DNA from: Antedon mediterranea
Lineage: Eukaryota > Echinodermata > Crinoidea > Comatulida > Antedonidae
DNA length: 64,000 nt
Assembly (NCBI RefSeq): GCF_964355755.1
Contig: NC_092680.1
Coordinates: 8,533,001-8,597,000 of the forward strand
Reading direction: 5' to 3'
Part shown: positions 1 through 16,400 of the stretch, piece by piece
Position numbering within the stretch: position 1 is the stretch's first letter
How the letters are laid out: every line of letters starts with the position of its first letter
The notes under the pieces: generated by a model
Databases searched by the model: none
Seen by the model: only the letters and a program-made list of their open reading frames with translations
Told to the model about the DNA's origin: nothing
Made by a program: the position numbers and the translations under genes

Positions 1-1475
1 GTATAGTGTCAATAGAACCTGACTTATATCGCAGACAGTCGCGTTTATCGCCTGCACTGATTCTCTTACCGCATTGATTTATACGTACTCACTACATTCT
101 TATACAATACTTTAGACTGTGTTCTTTAGTTTATATCGCAGTTTTTCTATTTATTTAATTATAACTAATTGCTGATATTGGTTTTTAACGGCATGAATAC
201 GTGAAGTTACATCTATAAAATACGTTAGCTATTTTTAATTGCACATTTAGAAGATAGTATAGGTTAGGTTGTACGGTATAACTAACATCAAGAGTCTGGA
301 AGTTGGAGATTTATTTAGGACATATTCCAATCAATGACAAATGTATAATATCTGCTCATGATATTATAACTTACTTCATATCTATCAATTCAAAGGCAAA
401 TTACTGAGAAAAAGAATTACTGAAAGTCGATCGGGACTCGAACTTGGATTTTCTGTTTGTTATGCTGAGGCTGGTAGTACAGTATAACTGATGTATTGCA
501 GATATTATAGTAATGTAATGTTGCCAATACAATTATGTATTATAATAACTATATAATAATATACAATATATAACAATGATTATTCAGTTAACAAAAAAAT
601 CCAGTTAATATAAAAAGAAATTCTTCAACACAACTATTTATAATCATGTGATAGAAGAAAAAAAGCTTAATCGAAGCCGCCGGAGACGCTTATTTTAAGG
701 CAAAACAAAGCCCATCACTAGACTACGTGTAATGTTCTTAACAAACTGCCTTGATTAGATATATTAACTTTAGATAAGTCTGATTTAACAATATCAACTT
801 GATTAGTTCTAGTGACAATACATAATGATTTAAATTCTTTCTTTATTGCTGTCAATTTCAGTTCATTTTGTTCATTCCTTGTTGTTTCATGAAGTGCAAG
901 AAACAGTAATGAATACAATTATATATATTGATTGTTATTTGAATTATTAGTGAAATAATACAAAATAACTGATATTTATTTCTTAATAAATTACCAATAT
1001 TAACAATTAAATAGATAATTCGAATTACTTGTTAATATTAAGGCGATTTCCCTTGGATATTAGACAGTATATAGGGGTGAATATTCAATGATAATTAATT
1101 TAAATTAAACTTACAATAATGATACAATGATATTGATAATAATTTATATCGTACTAAATATAAATAAACAATTATAGGCCTAGTATTATAGGAAAAATTG
1201 TAGTCAATTAACTCTATAACTCAGTAGTATATGTTAGCTATTGTATACAATTTAAACGATCAAATATATCGAACAAATAGAATATTATAGAAATAGGCCT
1301 ATAATATATGTTGTAATTGCTATTGATTAGGTTACCAACAGTGGTGTTTCATCCCCTTTGTTGCAAACACAAATAAAATACATAGAGTCTAACCTAACAC
1401 ATGTGTAGATATTATAATACTATTTCGAAATTGTGCAGAAAAATAATTTCTGAATTATTAACTGTATTGTTCAAT
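1..1475. other. intergenic, no gene seen
   Basis: AT-rich DNA with stop codons in all frames. The only open frame above 60 codons (718-918, - strand) has no recognisable domain. Two copies of the octamer TAGGCCTA are present (1175 and 1294). Confidence 0.5.
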
Positions 1476-1767
1476 AAGATTGGTTTATTTAATATTTATA
1501 TAATATGATGTCTATGTTATAGGTAACAAATGAGTTTAAATACCTATAATGATTTATGAAAATATAAATACTGTAGTTATTTAAATTATTATCATTGTAT
1601 TGTCATAATGTATGTATAAGTAAAAGTTATATACACCTTTATGAAGAGTATTACATATGAAGAATATAAATATAATGACAAATATAAATTTATTATATAA
1701 AATTAAATATGCAAGAAATAAAAGTGGGTGAAATCCCCACAAAAGAGAGAAAAAAGATTGGTTTATT
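1476..1767 (+). mobile_element. 5'-truncated LINE insertion with 14-bp TSD
   Basis: The direct repeat AAGATTGGTTTATT occurs at 1476-1489 and again at 1754-1767. It encloses 264 bp that end in a hairpin (GTGGG/CCCAC arms around 1713-1730) followed by ACAAAAGAGAG and an A-run. The same tail design (AATAAAAGTGG, loop, CCACAAAAGAG, A-run) ends the coding LINE at 41.7-44.5 kb. That identifies this as the 3' stub of a related non-LTR retrotransposon. No coding sequence survives. The body is not clearly alignable to the other copy, so it is probably a different subfamily. Confidence 0.7.
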
Positions 1768-4848
<3,081 letters not shown>

Positions 4849-5440
4849 TATATTTCGATCCCAGTATAGTAGATGGATGGATTTGTCAGATTGTCATTAG
4901 ATAAATCCTAACGGACTATTGCAAGTCATTTAGATACAAGTCTATAATTCCAAATACAGAAATAGATAGGACTAAGTGTCGATACTCCTACTGAATTATA
5001 TATGTTATACAATAAATATGCATTCGTGTGTAAAAGAAATAAACATTATATAAAATGTTTTAAAAAATAGAATTCAGTGGTATCCTCCTCCTACTTTTAA
5101 CTGTGGATCAATGTGTGTTCCGTTTTAAAATTCTAATTTATCTATTTTTGCCACCTATGAAACAAATTATTTATATTGAAGTACGGTGTTTAATTTATTC
5201 ATGCATTATCCTAAATTAGGACAGTTTACTTTTTATTTGTTGCAACATTATATAATTATATCGTATCTATTTTAATTACCTTTTAAGGGAAACGGAGATA
5301 GATAGAAAAAAAGACACGAAAAGAGGATGATTTTATGTTTTCAAAGGCTAAGTGATATATATAGTTCGCCATTCCATGTCTTCAAAACTAATAATATAGA
5401 GTATTAGAATATAATAGTAATTAAGTATACTATGAAGAAA

Positions 5441-5680
5441 GATGATAGAAAGATGATAGAAAGATGATAGAAAGATGATAGAAAGATGATAGAAAGATGA
5501 TAGAAAGATGATAGAAAGATGATAGAAAGATGATAGAAAGATGATAGAAAGATGATAGAAAGATGATAGAAAGATGATAGAAAGATGATAGAAAGATGAT
5601 AGAAAGATGATAGAAAGATGATAGAAAGATGATAGAAAGATGATAGAAAGATGATAGAAAGATGATAGAAAGATGATAGA
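5441..5680. repeat. 11-bp minisatellite, about 22 units
   Basis: The unit GATGATAGAAA is repeated 21 full times plus 9 bases with essentially no divergence. Eleven is not a multiple of three and the - strand contains no stop in the repeat, so all three - frames stay open. This produces spurious 102- and 124-residue open frames with an 11-residue period. Near-perfect unit identity suggests recent expansion. Confidence 0.95.
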
Positions 5681-6159
5681 CCTATTAATCTGTTTGAAAC
5701 AATTAAAAACATATTTATTCAATATTTATCTACTATTTTTCTTATTTTTTTCCTTTCTTCCTTTCTTCCTTTCTTTTTTTGTGAAAATGTTTAATATCGT
5801 GTTCCCGATGGTTCTTATTTTGTCTTTTTATATTAATTTGCCGTTTTTATGCGTATTTAAATTGTTTATATTTTTTGTGTTTTCACTGATTGTGCGTGTC
5901 CGTTTTATAATAGCTTTTATGCGGTATTCTATCCGCAATTCGTTTCAAAACTAGGCTTATGACTTTTCTCAAAACTATGTAATCCTTTTCCAGATTTAAA
6001 TTGTAAAATATTAGATCTAAATATTTATATATATTTTTGCTTAATTTAACAAATTTTCTTATTCAGATTTTTATTCTTATGTTATTTACTTAATTTTTTG
6101 GTTTTTGTTTTTCTTTAACTTTTCTGTTTTTGTTGTATTTTGTGTATTGTATCTGTTCT

Positions 6160-6229
6160 GAGGGTCCCAAATGATCAGCAACTGCTGGATGGATCACCTC
6201 ATTAAATATGGTTAAAATAAATAAATAAA
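6160..6229 (+). mobile_element. candidate LINE 3' end (CR1-like tail)
   Basis: A short GC-richer block (GGGTCCCAAATGATCAGC at about 6162) is followed by an (AAATA)n-type tail at 6214-6229. This is typical of 3' UTR ends of CR1-related non-LTR elements. A similar block (GGGGCCCTCATGAG...GGGGGTCCCGG) occurs near 29.84 kb. No coding sequence remains, so the family assignment is a guess from tail structure. Confidence 0.3.
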
Positions 6230-6296
6230 GTATTGTCTATATATATATAATAATATTGTTAAACTTCAAATTGTCAAATCGAGTTGAAATAAAGAA

Positions 6297-6385
6297 TATT
6301 ATTATTGATTATTATTATTATTATTATTGATTATTGTTATTGATTATTATTATTGATTATTATAATTGATTATTATTATTATTTT
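6297..6385. repeat. ATT/GATTATT simple repeat
   Basis: Imperfect trinucleotide ATT repeat interrupted by GATTATT blocks. Confidence 0.85.
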
Positions 6386-6528
6386 TACGGTACAACCGGG
6401 CAAGAGAAGTTGCATCTTTCCCTGTTACAACAAACTTACTGGTTAAGAAGTTAAGTAGGATTTGCAGATGTTTTTTTTAACTTAATTGTACAGAATACGG
6501 TAGTCAATTAATTCGTTAATCTGCATAA

Positions 6529-6628
6529 TATTAAATATATCTATTATATTGCCTATTAAATATATCTATTATATTGCCTATTAAATATATCTATTATATT
6601 GCCTATTAAATATATCTATTATATTGCC
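6529..6628. repeat. 25-bp tandem repeat, 4 units
   Basis: Four perfect copies of a 25-bp unit that starts TATTAAATATATC and ends TTATATTGCC. Confidence 0.95.
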
Positions 6629-7202
6629 TATTTATCATCTTACTAGATAATTACACTAAATATAAGAACAATATAATTACAAATCAACATGATTTTTTTA
6701 AGGATAAAAGAAATTATGAAATTGCTTTTTTCTTATGTACGTTTTGTATTTAATAATTTTTTTAATAACTTGAAAGATAGTAGGCCAATTAGCATTTTAA
6801 AAATCGTGGGAATTGTTTTATTTAAACTTTATTTACATGTTCTTATAATATATAGTCAGCTAGATTAGCATTTTATCTAGGCCTAATTGCAAAAATTAAT
6901 TACTGCTAATTATGTAACAAACCATTAGATAACTTAACTTAAATACATCTCAACAGGTGGTCCATTGGTAACTTAGTTCTATTAATTTTTAGAACATTCC
7001 CTAGAGTCCGTTCACACGGGAAATTTTAATTTTAAATTAAGAGCATGTTCATCAATATTAAATCTCCCTATTGTATCCTTATTACATTCGAACAATAGGT
7101 ACACAGGCAGGGGGAGAGATAAAGGAAAACTGTGTATTGCTTGCTCTACTAGGAGGCGTGTCTTTAAAGAGACCTAAACATTTTATTTTACGATGCTTTG
7201 CG

Positions 7203-7281
7203 ATTGGTTCGTCGCGCGTGTAATAACCGTGACTGACGTAGCGAGTCAACAGGAAGATCTCAATGTGTTTGCTTTATAAAG
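7203..7281 (+). promoter_or_regulatory. otp core promoter (CCAAT and TATA boxes)
   Basis: An inverted CCAAT box (ATTGG, 7203-7207) lies about 70 bp upstream of a TATA box (TATAAA, 7275-7280). Transcription would then start near 7305, about 38 bp before the otp ATG at 7343. The surrounding 150 bp are clearly richer in CG dinucleotides (GTCGCGCGTG at 7211) than the flanks. The promoter is inferred from spacing and composition; no transcript evidence is available. Confidence 0.6.
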
Positions 7282-7342
7282 AAGTCGAGTTTGAAACCTT
7301 TACGCATTCTTCTTAATTTTTACTAAATCAGTAAAGATAGAC

Positions 7343-7448
7343 ATGGACGACATGGGCGATCTACACCTATCCCCGCATGAGGGTATATTATCTGTCATGA
7401 GCGAAACAAGCGATAAGTTACTCGGCTCAGCAACGCTACATAACACAG
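7343..7448 (+). CDS. otp: otp coding exon 1
   Basis: Encodes residues 1-35 plus the first base of codon 36, beginning [14 protein letters not shown]. The donor is CAG/GTAAGC. No domain is present, but the composition (acidic, short) suits an OTP N-terminus. Confidence 0.88.
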
Positions 7449-10400
7449 GTAAGCAAACCTAAAATATTTCCTCTTTTTTCACATCTTCCCACAACCAGGG
7501 TAATTATATTGCTATTGCTGTCATCTAATTTACTTTCAATCTTTATCTCTCGGTGGAATATGCCTTAACAAATTAGATTCGATAAATCGAGTTAGGGCAA
7601 TTATTGCAGTTAACTTTCACTAGAAAGCTGATTAGGCGAGCGGCTGTATTTGGAAGGCACACTGATTAAGATACTAAGAACGTTCAAAGTTTGTCACTTC
7701 GTGTTTATACTCCATAGACGTCTGTAGTCTTTACAGAAAATATCTATTTTATCAATATATAACATTTTGAGCTTTTGATTTATATTGTAAATAAAACACG
7801 GACAAATAGAAACGGATTTAGATAGAATGTGAATCGTTTTGGGTTTTGTTCAGTAAACGTAAGTTTTCTATTATAAACATACCGTTCTTAATTATGTTCA
7901 ACTAAAATACTATGATTTTGTGACTTTCTTAGATTATGCTTACATACGTTTATATCGGTATCTTCTCATCATTATTTATATAAATATAACTTCAAAATTT
8001 AAAATAATTTGTATAAACGAGCTAACGAATTTCTTATTAATCCGAAAATAAGATTTCATAAAGTAGGCCTACAAGTTCAATTAATTAAACTTCCATTTGT
8101 ATTTGAATATAATTTTACTATTGTGTAATTGATTTAATAAGGTTAAAAATGGGATTTTTTTTCAGGATAAAGATATTAAACATTATTATTATAATGAAAC
8201 ACTTTAGGCCTAAATTGTGATTATTATTACTGAAACTTCCTAAAACTATAGACGTATTTAATTATGCATTTTAATTTTAAACTTCTTTGTAACACGATTA
8301 GATACAATTTAAATTCTATGATATAATAGAAATGGCTCCCAGTTTTAATAATGATTTTCTCAGAAATTTTAGACATATTATAAATAATGTGTTTTTGTTT
8401 GTGCGGTACTATAGTTCATTTATCGCTGTGATAGAATGTTTATAATTAGTAGGGTTCAACTTAGAAGGCTATAAGTAAACCTTCCATTCTTCCTACAATT
8501 GCCCACTCATCTCAATACATCAACAAAGTAATACAAAATAATATATTAAAATGACTCGTAATTTTAAATTGTATATCTAAATAATATTTCATACTTTTAT
8601 ATTAAGCTTACGGTATCTTGTAAGTACTGTAATATTTTTGTTTTGCTTATTGTAATGGAGTCTACATAGTTAATTTGTTTATATATCTGAAATAAAGAGT
8701 AGATAACATTTTGTTTGTAAATATTTATGAAATAAATAGAGGCAATCAAACGTATATATAACATAATTCAATGATCAAATAGCTTCTGCTACGTACATAC
8801 GTAAGTCAATAATAATCATAATAATATATTATATAACAGATTACATTATAAAATTTAATTTTTTTGTTGCCAAATCTTACAATACATTTTGAAAACGCAC
8901 TATGAAAATAATTGCACGACAATTTTAAAATTTAACAATCAATAAATGTTACTATACGTCGACATTCAAAATACAAATTATGCTTTAATATTACTACATG
9001 GAAATTATTTGGTGATTTTCTATTTATCTTTTATATAAATATAAATTATCATTATTTACTTGTGTTGTGAATCATTTTTATTGATTATTATTAATAATTT
9101 GATACAGGAACATGCGCAACCTGTTTGTAGATTTTAGTTTAGACTTTTTTTTAATCGTTTTACAGTAGAATTTAAATATATAGCCTACTGTGATTATTAT
9201 TTTTTAATATCTTTAGGATTTATTTAATTATTTATGTTTTCCTTTGCCTATATTGATTTTATAATTCATCACATGAATACTTTTATTATATATAATGATA
9301 CTTAATAACTTATCTCTAAAAACTAGTTAACATGTTTTTTTACTTTTATCGATTTAGTAGTAAGAATATACGATTGCTATTATTCATGATTTAAATTCTT
9401 AAACGTCGCTTTACTAAATAATAATAGATTAAATAATTACTATTGTATGGGTTAACTTCTCTATTACAAATACATTATGCTAAATAGATGCTATGACAAT
9501 ATGTTTAGCAAACATTATGTTTAAAGGTTAAAGGATTGTTATTTGCATGCAAAACACGATGAAAGAAAAAACAGTATCGATAGTACTCTACTATCGTATC
9601 AGATAATACTATGTTATTTTTACAGTAATTCAGAGACAAGATGAATAGAAATGCAGACGAGAAGTTTATTCGAATGTGAATCATTGAAAGCTATCAAGCA
9701 AAAACCTCACCGTCAAAACTCGCCTCCAAGCATTACATTTACATCATAAATGCATCGACTTATTCTATTACATATCTATTATACCTTTCGCCGACATCAC
9801 TTATTAATGGTATTAATACTATGGGATACAACTATACTATTGCTAATAAATATTATTGAAACAAAGCTAATAATATATCTAAATAGATAAATTAATGTAA
9901 AAAAGTTTTTCCTTCCTTGTGAATAATTTACAATTAACGACATTTTTAGTCTACCTCCTTTCACATTATTCAAAACAAAGGCATGAAATCTAAAACTTAT
10001 TCCACGTATTATTGAAAATAATTTGTAGCAAAAAATCGTTGCTTATTGTTCTTGACACTGTTCAAATTACTTTCAAAATATATAATATATATACAGGAAA
10101 GGGTGAAATTCATTCTTCCCCGATAAATATTTAGTCATCATCAATTTGTCAATATTCGTCAGTACGATTCCATTCTGAAAATAACACATCTTTTGGAGAT
10201 TTTATATAACACAAACTGTACAAGAGAGAGCAAAAACGTTTAATGATAATTACATAGTTTAGGCCTAGCAATTAAAAGAAATGTTTAATAAAACAGCTAT
10301 TTCAAAGCTGAACAAATCTTTAAAAATAAAATGTCTATTTGATTTTTAGCTTAGAATATGTTGAGTTTTGAAATACTGAATAGATATAGATATATTAAAA

Positions 10401-13400
10401 TAGTAAAACAAAAATACGCAATAGCGTGATTTGTTTTATTAAATGTTTAAATAAACTAAATCAACGTTTGGGAAAACCATAACAAAATGCTAGGTTACTT
10501 AGTGGTTTCATTTATTACGGTAAGCCTATGTTAGAAGATATAAATAAAATTAGAAAAAAAAATAATAAGGAATGTCACGTCTGAGGTAGACGAAATAATT
10601 TACACCAAATTACTTCAAAGAAATAATAATCATCATTTTAAAACTATTCACACAAAAAGAGACCTTGCTGTCAAATCTAGGTTATTGAAGAGTTACAACA
10701 GTGATGATAAAATTCGTGGCTTGAGTGTGTAGCCTCCTAGCTGAATGGCTTAGGCTAGCGGCACTCGAGGGAGCATTTTACTGCAATTAACTAACATCAA
10801 AGGGCCATCATCGGCTTATTAATAATCTTATGAGAACAGTACAGCTCTGACTGTGGGCAGGAATTGTCACTGAAACGTCTTGCACAATAACTGTGGTTAA
10901 TTTAGTTCTTTGGCTGTGCATTTTCAGTGTTTTTACGTATTAATATTTAAGGTAAATGATTGCTGTCCTTACATTGTAACCTACCCTCGGTATTAGTATC
11001 TCAACTGAAGATTGCAATTCAGAAACGCATCATCCAGGATATTACAATTGTTTCTGACAATTTCAAATATATCTCTGTATCAATTCAAACTGGACAACTT
11101 GTTTATAAGGTTTTTTAAATCGTATAATCGTTTTGATAGAAATCATCTATAGTGTTGATAGGATTGTTGATCCAGAGATAAAACAGCTCTTGGAATTCCA
11201 ATATTTCGATTATCTTTCCTAATGTTCATTAATTAAGAACAAAGATTTGAAAAAGATGCAATCATACAGATACAGAAGGCTTTATCACGTTGCATCTAAT
11301 TTAAAAAAACCTAAGGTTTAGCATCATGTCGCTTCTTTTCCTTTCCGAATAATATTCGTGCATAGGATTTACAAATTCGATGCTTGCTTTTCTACTTATT
11401 TACATATTTAGGAAATACAACAGTATGTAAGCCCTAGTTTTATCATGATCATTCAATGATAGAGCTTATTATACATATTCATTCTGTGTATTTAAGGAAA
11501 ATGAATGTCAAATAACGAGACGAGACTGCACAAGTATCAGCCTGTATATCAGTATCAGCCTGTTTGTCAATATTACATTTTGACGCCACCCACAAACAAT
11601 GGGTTTTAATCATTTAAAACCCATTTATTTATTTTTATTAATGTTTACAAAATATTATTATCATGAATGAATAATTGATACATAGGATATTATTTTATAT
11701 TTCATTTGTTGTTTTTTTTTTTAAATAAAATACCGTAACAAATACAATTGTTATTGTTCCATTTATTCACAGCCATTATGATTCACTATTTTATAAATTT
11801 ATAATTCTAACTGAAAAGTGTGTATAAACAAATACATTTTTTACAAAATACAATATCTATAAATACGACATGTCAAAATAGATATAATTTCATATTTTAA
11901 TATCTTTCTAGGCCAAAAGCATGATATTCACCAAACCAGTGACGGGACGAAACCCAGTTCCACAGACCACCACAATGGTTCTATCGTCACCAGGGTATCC
12001 ACAACTGAGGACGATAAACCGCTAAAACAGAAGCGGCATCGAACGCGTTTTACCCCAGCGCAGTTGAACGAACTGGAACGAAATTTCGCAAAGACACACT
12101 ATCCAGATATATTTATGCGAGAGGAGATAGCGATGCGAGTCGGACTAACAGAGTCTAGGGTACAGGTACGTGTGTACAATATTAAATTGATGTTAAATCA
12201 AATACCTTTGGAGTTCAACGACGTTTATCATCCATTTTAAAATTGCTTGACAGATCGGCGGTAAACATAAATGATATGCTAAACTATTACGGTATTCAGT
12301 AGAAAATCTCTATCTTTTTTTTTTCACTGTCTATACTTAAAACTATGTGTGTAGTCTATAACTGACATTGTTAGTTTTAGAGGTAGGTTAAAGATAAACT
12401 ACAGTAGATACATCCTTATACGTTAAAATGTTACTGAAAATTAAATAGATAAAAACGACATTGTATTTCTTAGGACATAGAAAACAGTTAGAGTTAAGTT
12501 TATTTATTTAGCAATTCAATTACAATCGTAAGTTGTATGTTTTTATAAACATACAACATTAAGAAAGAAATACTTTGTTTGCAGTATATTTATGTTGAAT
12601 AGACAAGATTGAAGTAGGCTTATACAAAAACGTACGAGTAATTGAATATTTGATCTGGCTGTACTCAAACATCTATCCCAGAAATTCTAAAATTCAATCA
12701 ATATTTACATTAAATCTAATAGGCCTACATTTAAACAATACCAACGAATGTCGGACGTAGAGCAAGGCAAAAACCTAGTCTATTAATTATTATTAACACA
12801 AATACAGTATTTACTTTTAAAAAGGATACAAATTGCCCCATTACGTGACATTACCACATGGGTCATTTCGAAACAATATGAAAACGTTTATTTAGTTGTC
12901 TTTTTTTTGTCATGTACATAGTTTTGAGTCGTTTTCATTCCTTTCATACGATACGCATGTTTAATTAGATTCACGGGTAGACAATAGGTAGCCTAATGAA
13001 TCCAATCTCTTAGTACACAACATCATGAACTCTATTAAAAATTCTGTTATTCTGAAACGTTTATACATTCGTCTTCAATCAATCGTTTCAGATACACTAT
13101 AATTGATTACTGCTCCTATTAAGTCGGAGAGACCTCTTAATAAAGATAATACAATTATTATCATAATTCCTCAATTATTGTCACGTGTTTAAAAGATGGA
13201 TGCAATGAATATACAGAAGATTACACAAATTAACAACAATAGCATTGGCACAATAGACTCTATACATTTGACTGACGCATTTATCTATATCAAATATTAT
13301 GCAACTATCAAACAATAGATCATTAATTATTAATAATATTCCACGTGTCTTTTAAAAGTTGTTGTTCTATCATTGTTCAGTGTATGGGCCAATTATCTGA

Positions 13401-16400
13401 GACAACTGAATTAATAATCAAATAACAATAAGGATTAGGTGCCTCTTGATTTTGTTCACTAAATTAATTTGCATAAATAATTATTCTTCTTTTATCAATT
13501 AGAGACCAATACGTCATACAATAGTTACAATCGTTAGTAAGCTTAAAATCAAAATCAAAATCTTTATTATTTTATTCACGAAATTATAAAATATGAAAGT
13601 ACAAAATATAAAACTCGTTCACCATAAAATAAAGGTGTTCTTCCACAAGTTCGTGATAGTTAATATAATATATACAAAATACATTTTGTACTAATTTATT
13701 TTTATTTCTTTTGCATAACTTAAATTTCTATAGTAATTCCAAGTTTGATAGGAGCCTATAGTAACACAAAATAAAAACTACCGGTCACAAGGCCCGGTCT
13801 CCCTCGGTTGCAATTATTTGAGGTATATGAATGTGTCAGTGAAACTAAACTATTTAGTCATTATTTTAATAAATTAAATTAATAAATTTAAATACAATAC
13901 AATGTTCCACAATTTCAAAACGTTTATTTTCTTGTGTTACTAAATAAGATGATATGTTTAAATAAATATGCCTACATATAATAATAAATCGTGCAGTTAA
14001 TTACAAATAAATACAAACCACATCAATTCTCAACTTTAACTTATCAACCATTTGATATAGTTATTGTATATAATTACAATATTTAAAAATTAAAATGAAA
14101 TTGAACAAATATAATTAAAAACATAAATAAAAACTGTCTGTCAAAAGTTCAACAGGCAACTGTTGATACGGTTGAAGTCATGATCCGCTAACTGCATCAT
14201 TTCATGGCCTATTGTTATTTACACAAAGCAAGAATCTGTCGATATCGGCTCCAAGAAAAACGGATACGAAGTCAATGAAACGGCCGTCAAGCACAGCTTC
14301 TGTAATACACCTACCGCTAGCAGCAAAAAAATGTATCGATTCGGCACGTGTGCCACGCGCCCGAGATTAAAATCACAATCAGGAACTCCCGTGACTGGGT
14401 TTATTCGGACTCGTCTTATTTGTGTCGAGACTTCTTGTAATTAAGTCATTGATAGCTATACCTCTGTATCGTGTGCCGTGTGTATTGTTTGTGAAGTGCC
14501 CAGGCATAACTTAATTTATTACTTGAGATATGATACTCGAAGACATGCGAACGACGAATAGACTATATTCACGTTACGTATTATCATAAACTTTCGGTAA
14601 TATTAAGTTTGTTGAAGTCAAGCTTCGGCTGTTGGCAAATAACACGACCTTTGACTATGGTTAATTACTGTATTATGTGGTATGGTGTTTATCATCGTAA
14701 TAATGTTGATGAAGATGGCTCGAGAAATGATGGTGCACAATACTGATAAAGATGTGGTTCTTTGTATTCATTGATCTATATACTTTATACGGTATCATCG
14801 GTAAATTCTGTAAGACACCTTTGATGCCTGTATCATAGGTGATAGGCTTAAACTTGGCCCACATCCAGGCACATGTGATAAGCCTATGTTATGCCTATAC
14901 TGTCTTCCGTCTTTCAGAATTTGCCTGATACTTGACATTATAATGCCTGATGATGATGATGATTATGATGATGTTAAAGATAATGATGATTATGATAAGG
15001 ATAATTTTTCCAAACGTTCATAAACAATAAAGCATAAATCAGTTATCAATCACGAATATAGTATTGTCTTACTATACAACGGCTTACGAGAATCTCTTTC
15101 ACATTATCTGTTTTGGTAGCTATCGGTCAGTGGATAGCGCATTATTTATTAATAATGGTCCCTAATGCATGTTTATCCCAGGCAAAGGGATTTATACGAG
15201 AAAGCGAGTAAGAAGCGTGCGTTTTCTTAATTGGAAAAGTGGCGAAATAAAAGGTCGTAATACATCACGCACAAGATGACTTTAACAATAAGCTATATAC
15301 AAGTCTTTATAGACTATTGTATGCATCCGGTTAAGACCATTATCGTCGTTAAAATCTCTTACGTTTATTACTGATATTTTTTGATTTATGGAAATATCAA
15401 TACTTAATCGCACAATTATAATATGAATGATATTGCATTTTCAAATGAAATTGATTAACACAATAAAATAAAACAATTATTTCAATCATTGCTGATAAAA
15501 TAAATGTAGGCCTATCATTTTAAATGTTATAATGTAAACTTAAAATATTATTATAATTAAATATTAATATTGCAGTTGTCTATTGAAAAATATGTCGGGT
15601 CTTCCAAATTATGTAAAGTTGTATTTATACAGATAAGGAAGAAACTTTAAACCACCCACGTTTTTATTATAATCATCATCATCTATCTATTTTATTGTTA
15701 TCATCATCAGTACATTGACATTAGCATACACCGGAAATATAATCACTTCTTTTCATTTTTTAACAAATAGATCTATTAAATTTAATATCCGACTTAAATT
15801 ATAATATATATAAAAACAATTTTCAATATTTGTGTTATGATTACTATAAGCTCCTACAACTTAATCCATATAATTTTTACTGTTTTATTTTCTTTCACGT
15901 AATGTTGTTTAAAATCAAACTAAAATTGTGTATATTTCCTCTAATTCGAATGCTCTTTCGTGTAATTAGTTTCTTTGATTTACCGCCAATTTTCGTCGAC
16001 AGTATTCGTCCGAAGAAGTCAATTAAAGAACACAGAGAGTAAAAAGCTAGGCGTACAATACTCAAAAACAAGCAAATACCTTCATAATCCGCCCGAAATG
16101 GAAGCCGTAAAGACGACGTATCACAATAATTAAGACCTGACCTCTCCTAATCATCTAGTAAAAGTGACTCAATGTTATATACTTTAATTTACTTTATTGG
16201 TTCACATTGCAATTGTTTTCGTTCATTGGTTTCATTTTGTAGTGTATTAGTTGTGTGATTTTGTGATTACCTGATAATTTACATTTGCCATAACACATTA
16301 AACAGGACGATGACTTGAAGCTGAAGCTGTGAACTAAGTTAAATACTTTTTAGTTTTTTCTATGAAATCATATTTTTTTTATTGATGATTTAAAGTAAAA

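Noticed and set aside
5348-5722. Open frames of 124 and 102 residues on the - strand with an 11-residue period (IIFLSSFYHLS)
   Set aside because: Produced entirely by the 11-bp minisatellite, which is stop-free in every - frame.
6529-6628. CRISPR-like array
   Set aside because: Directly abutting tandem units without spacers in a eukaryotic genome.
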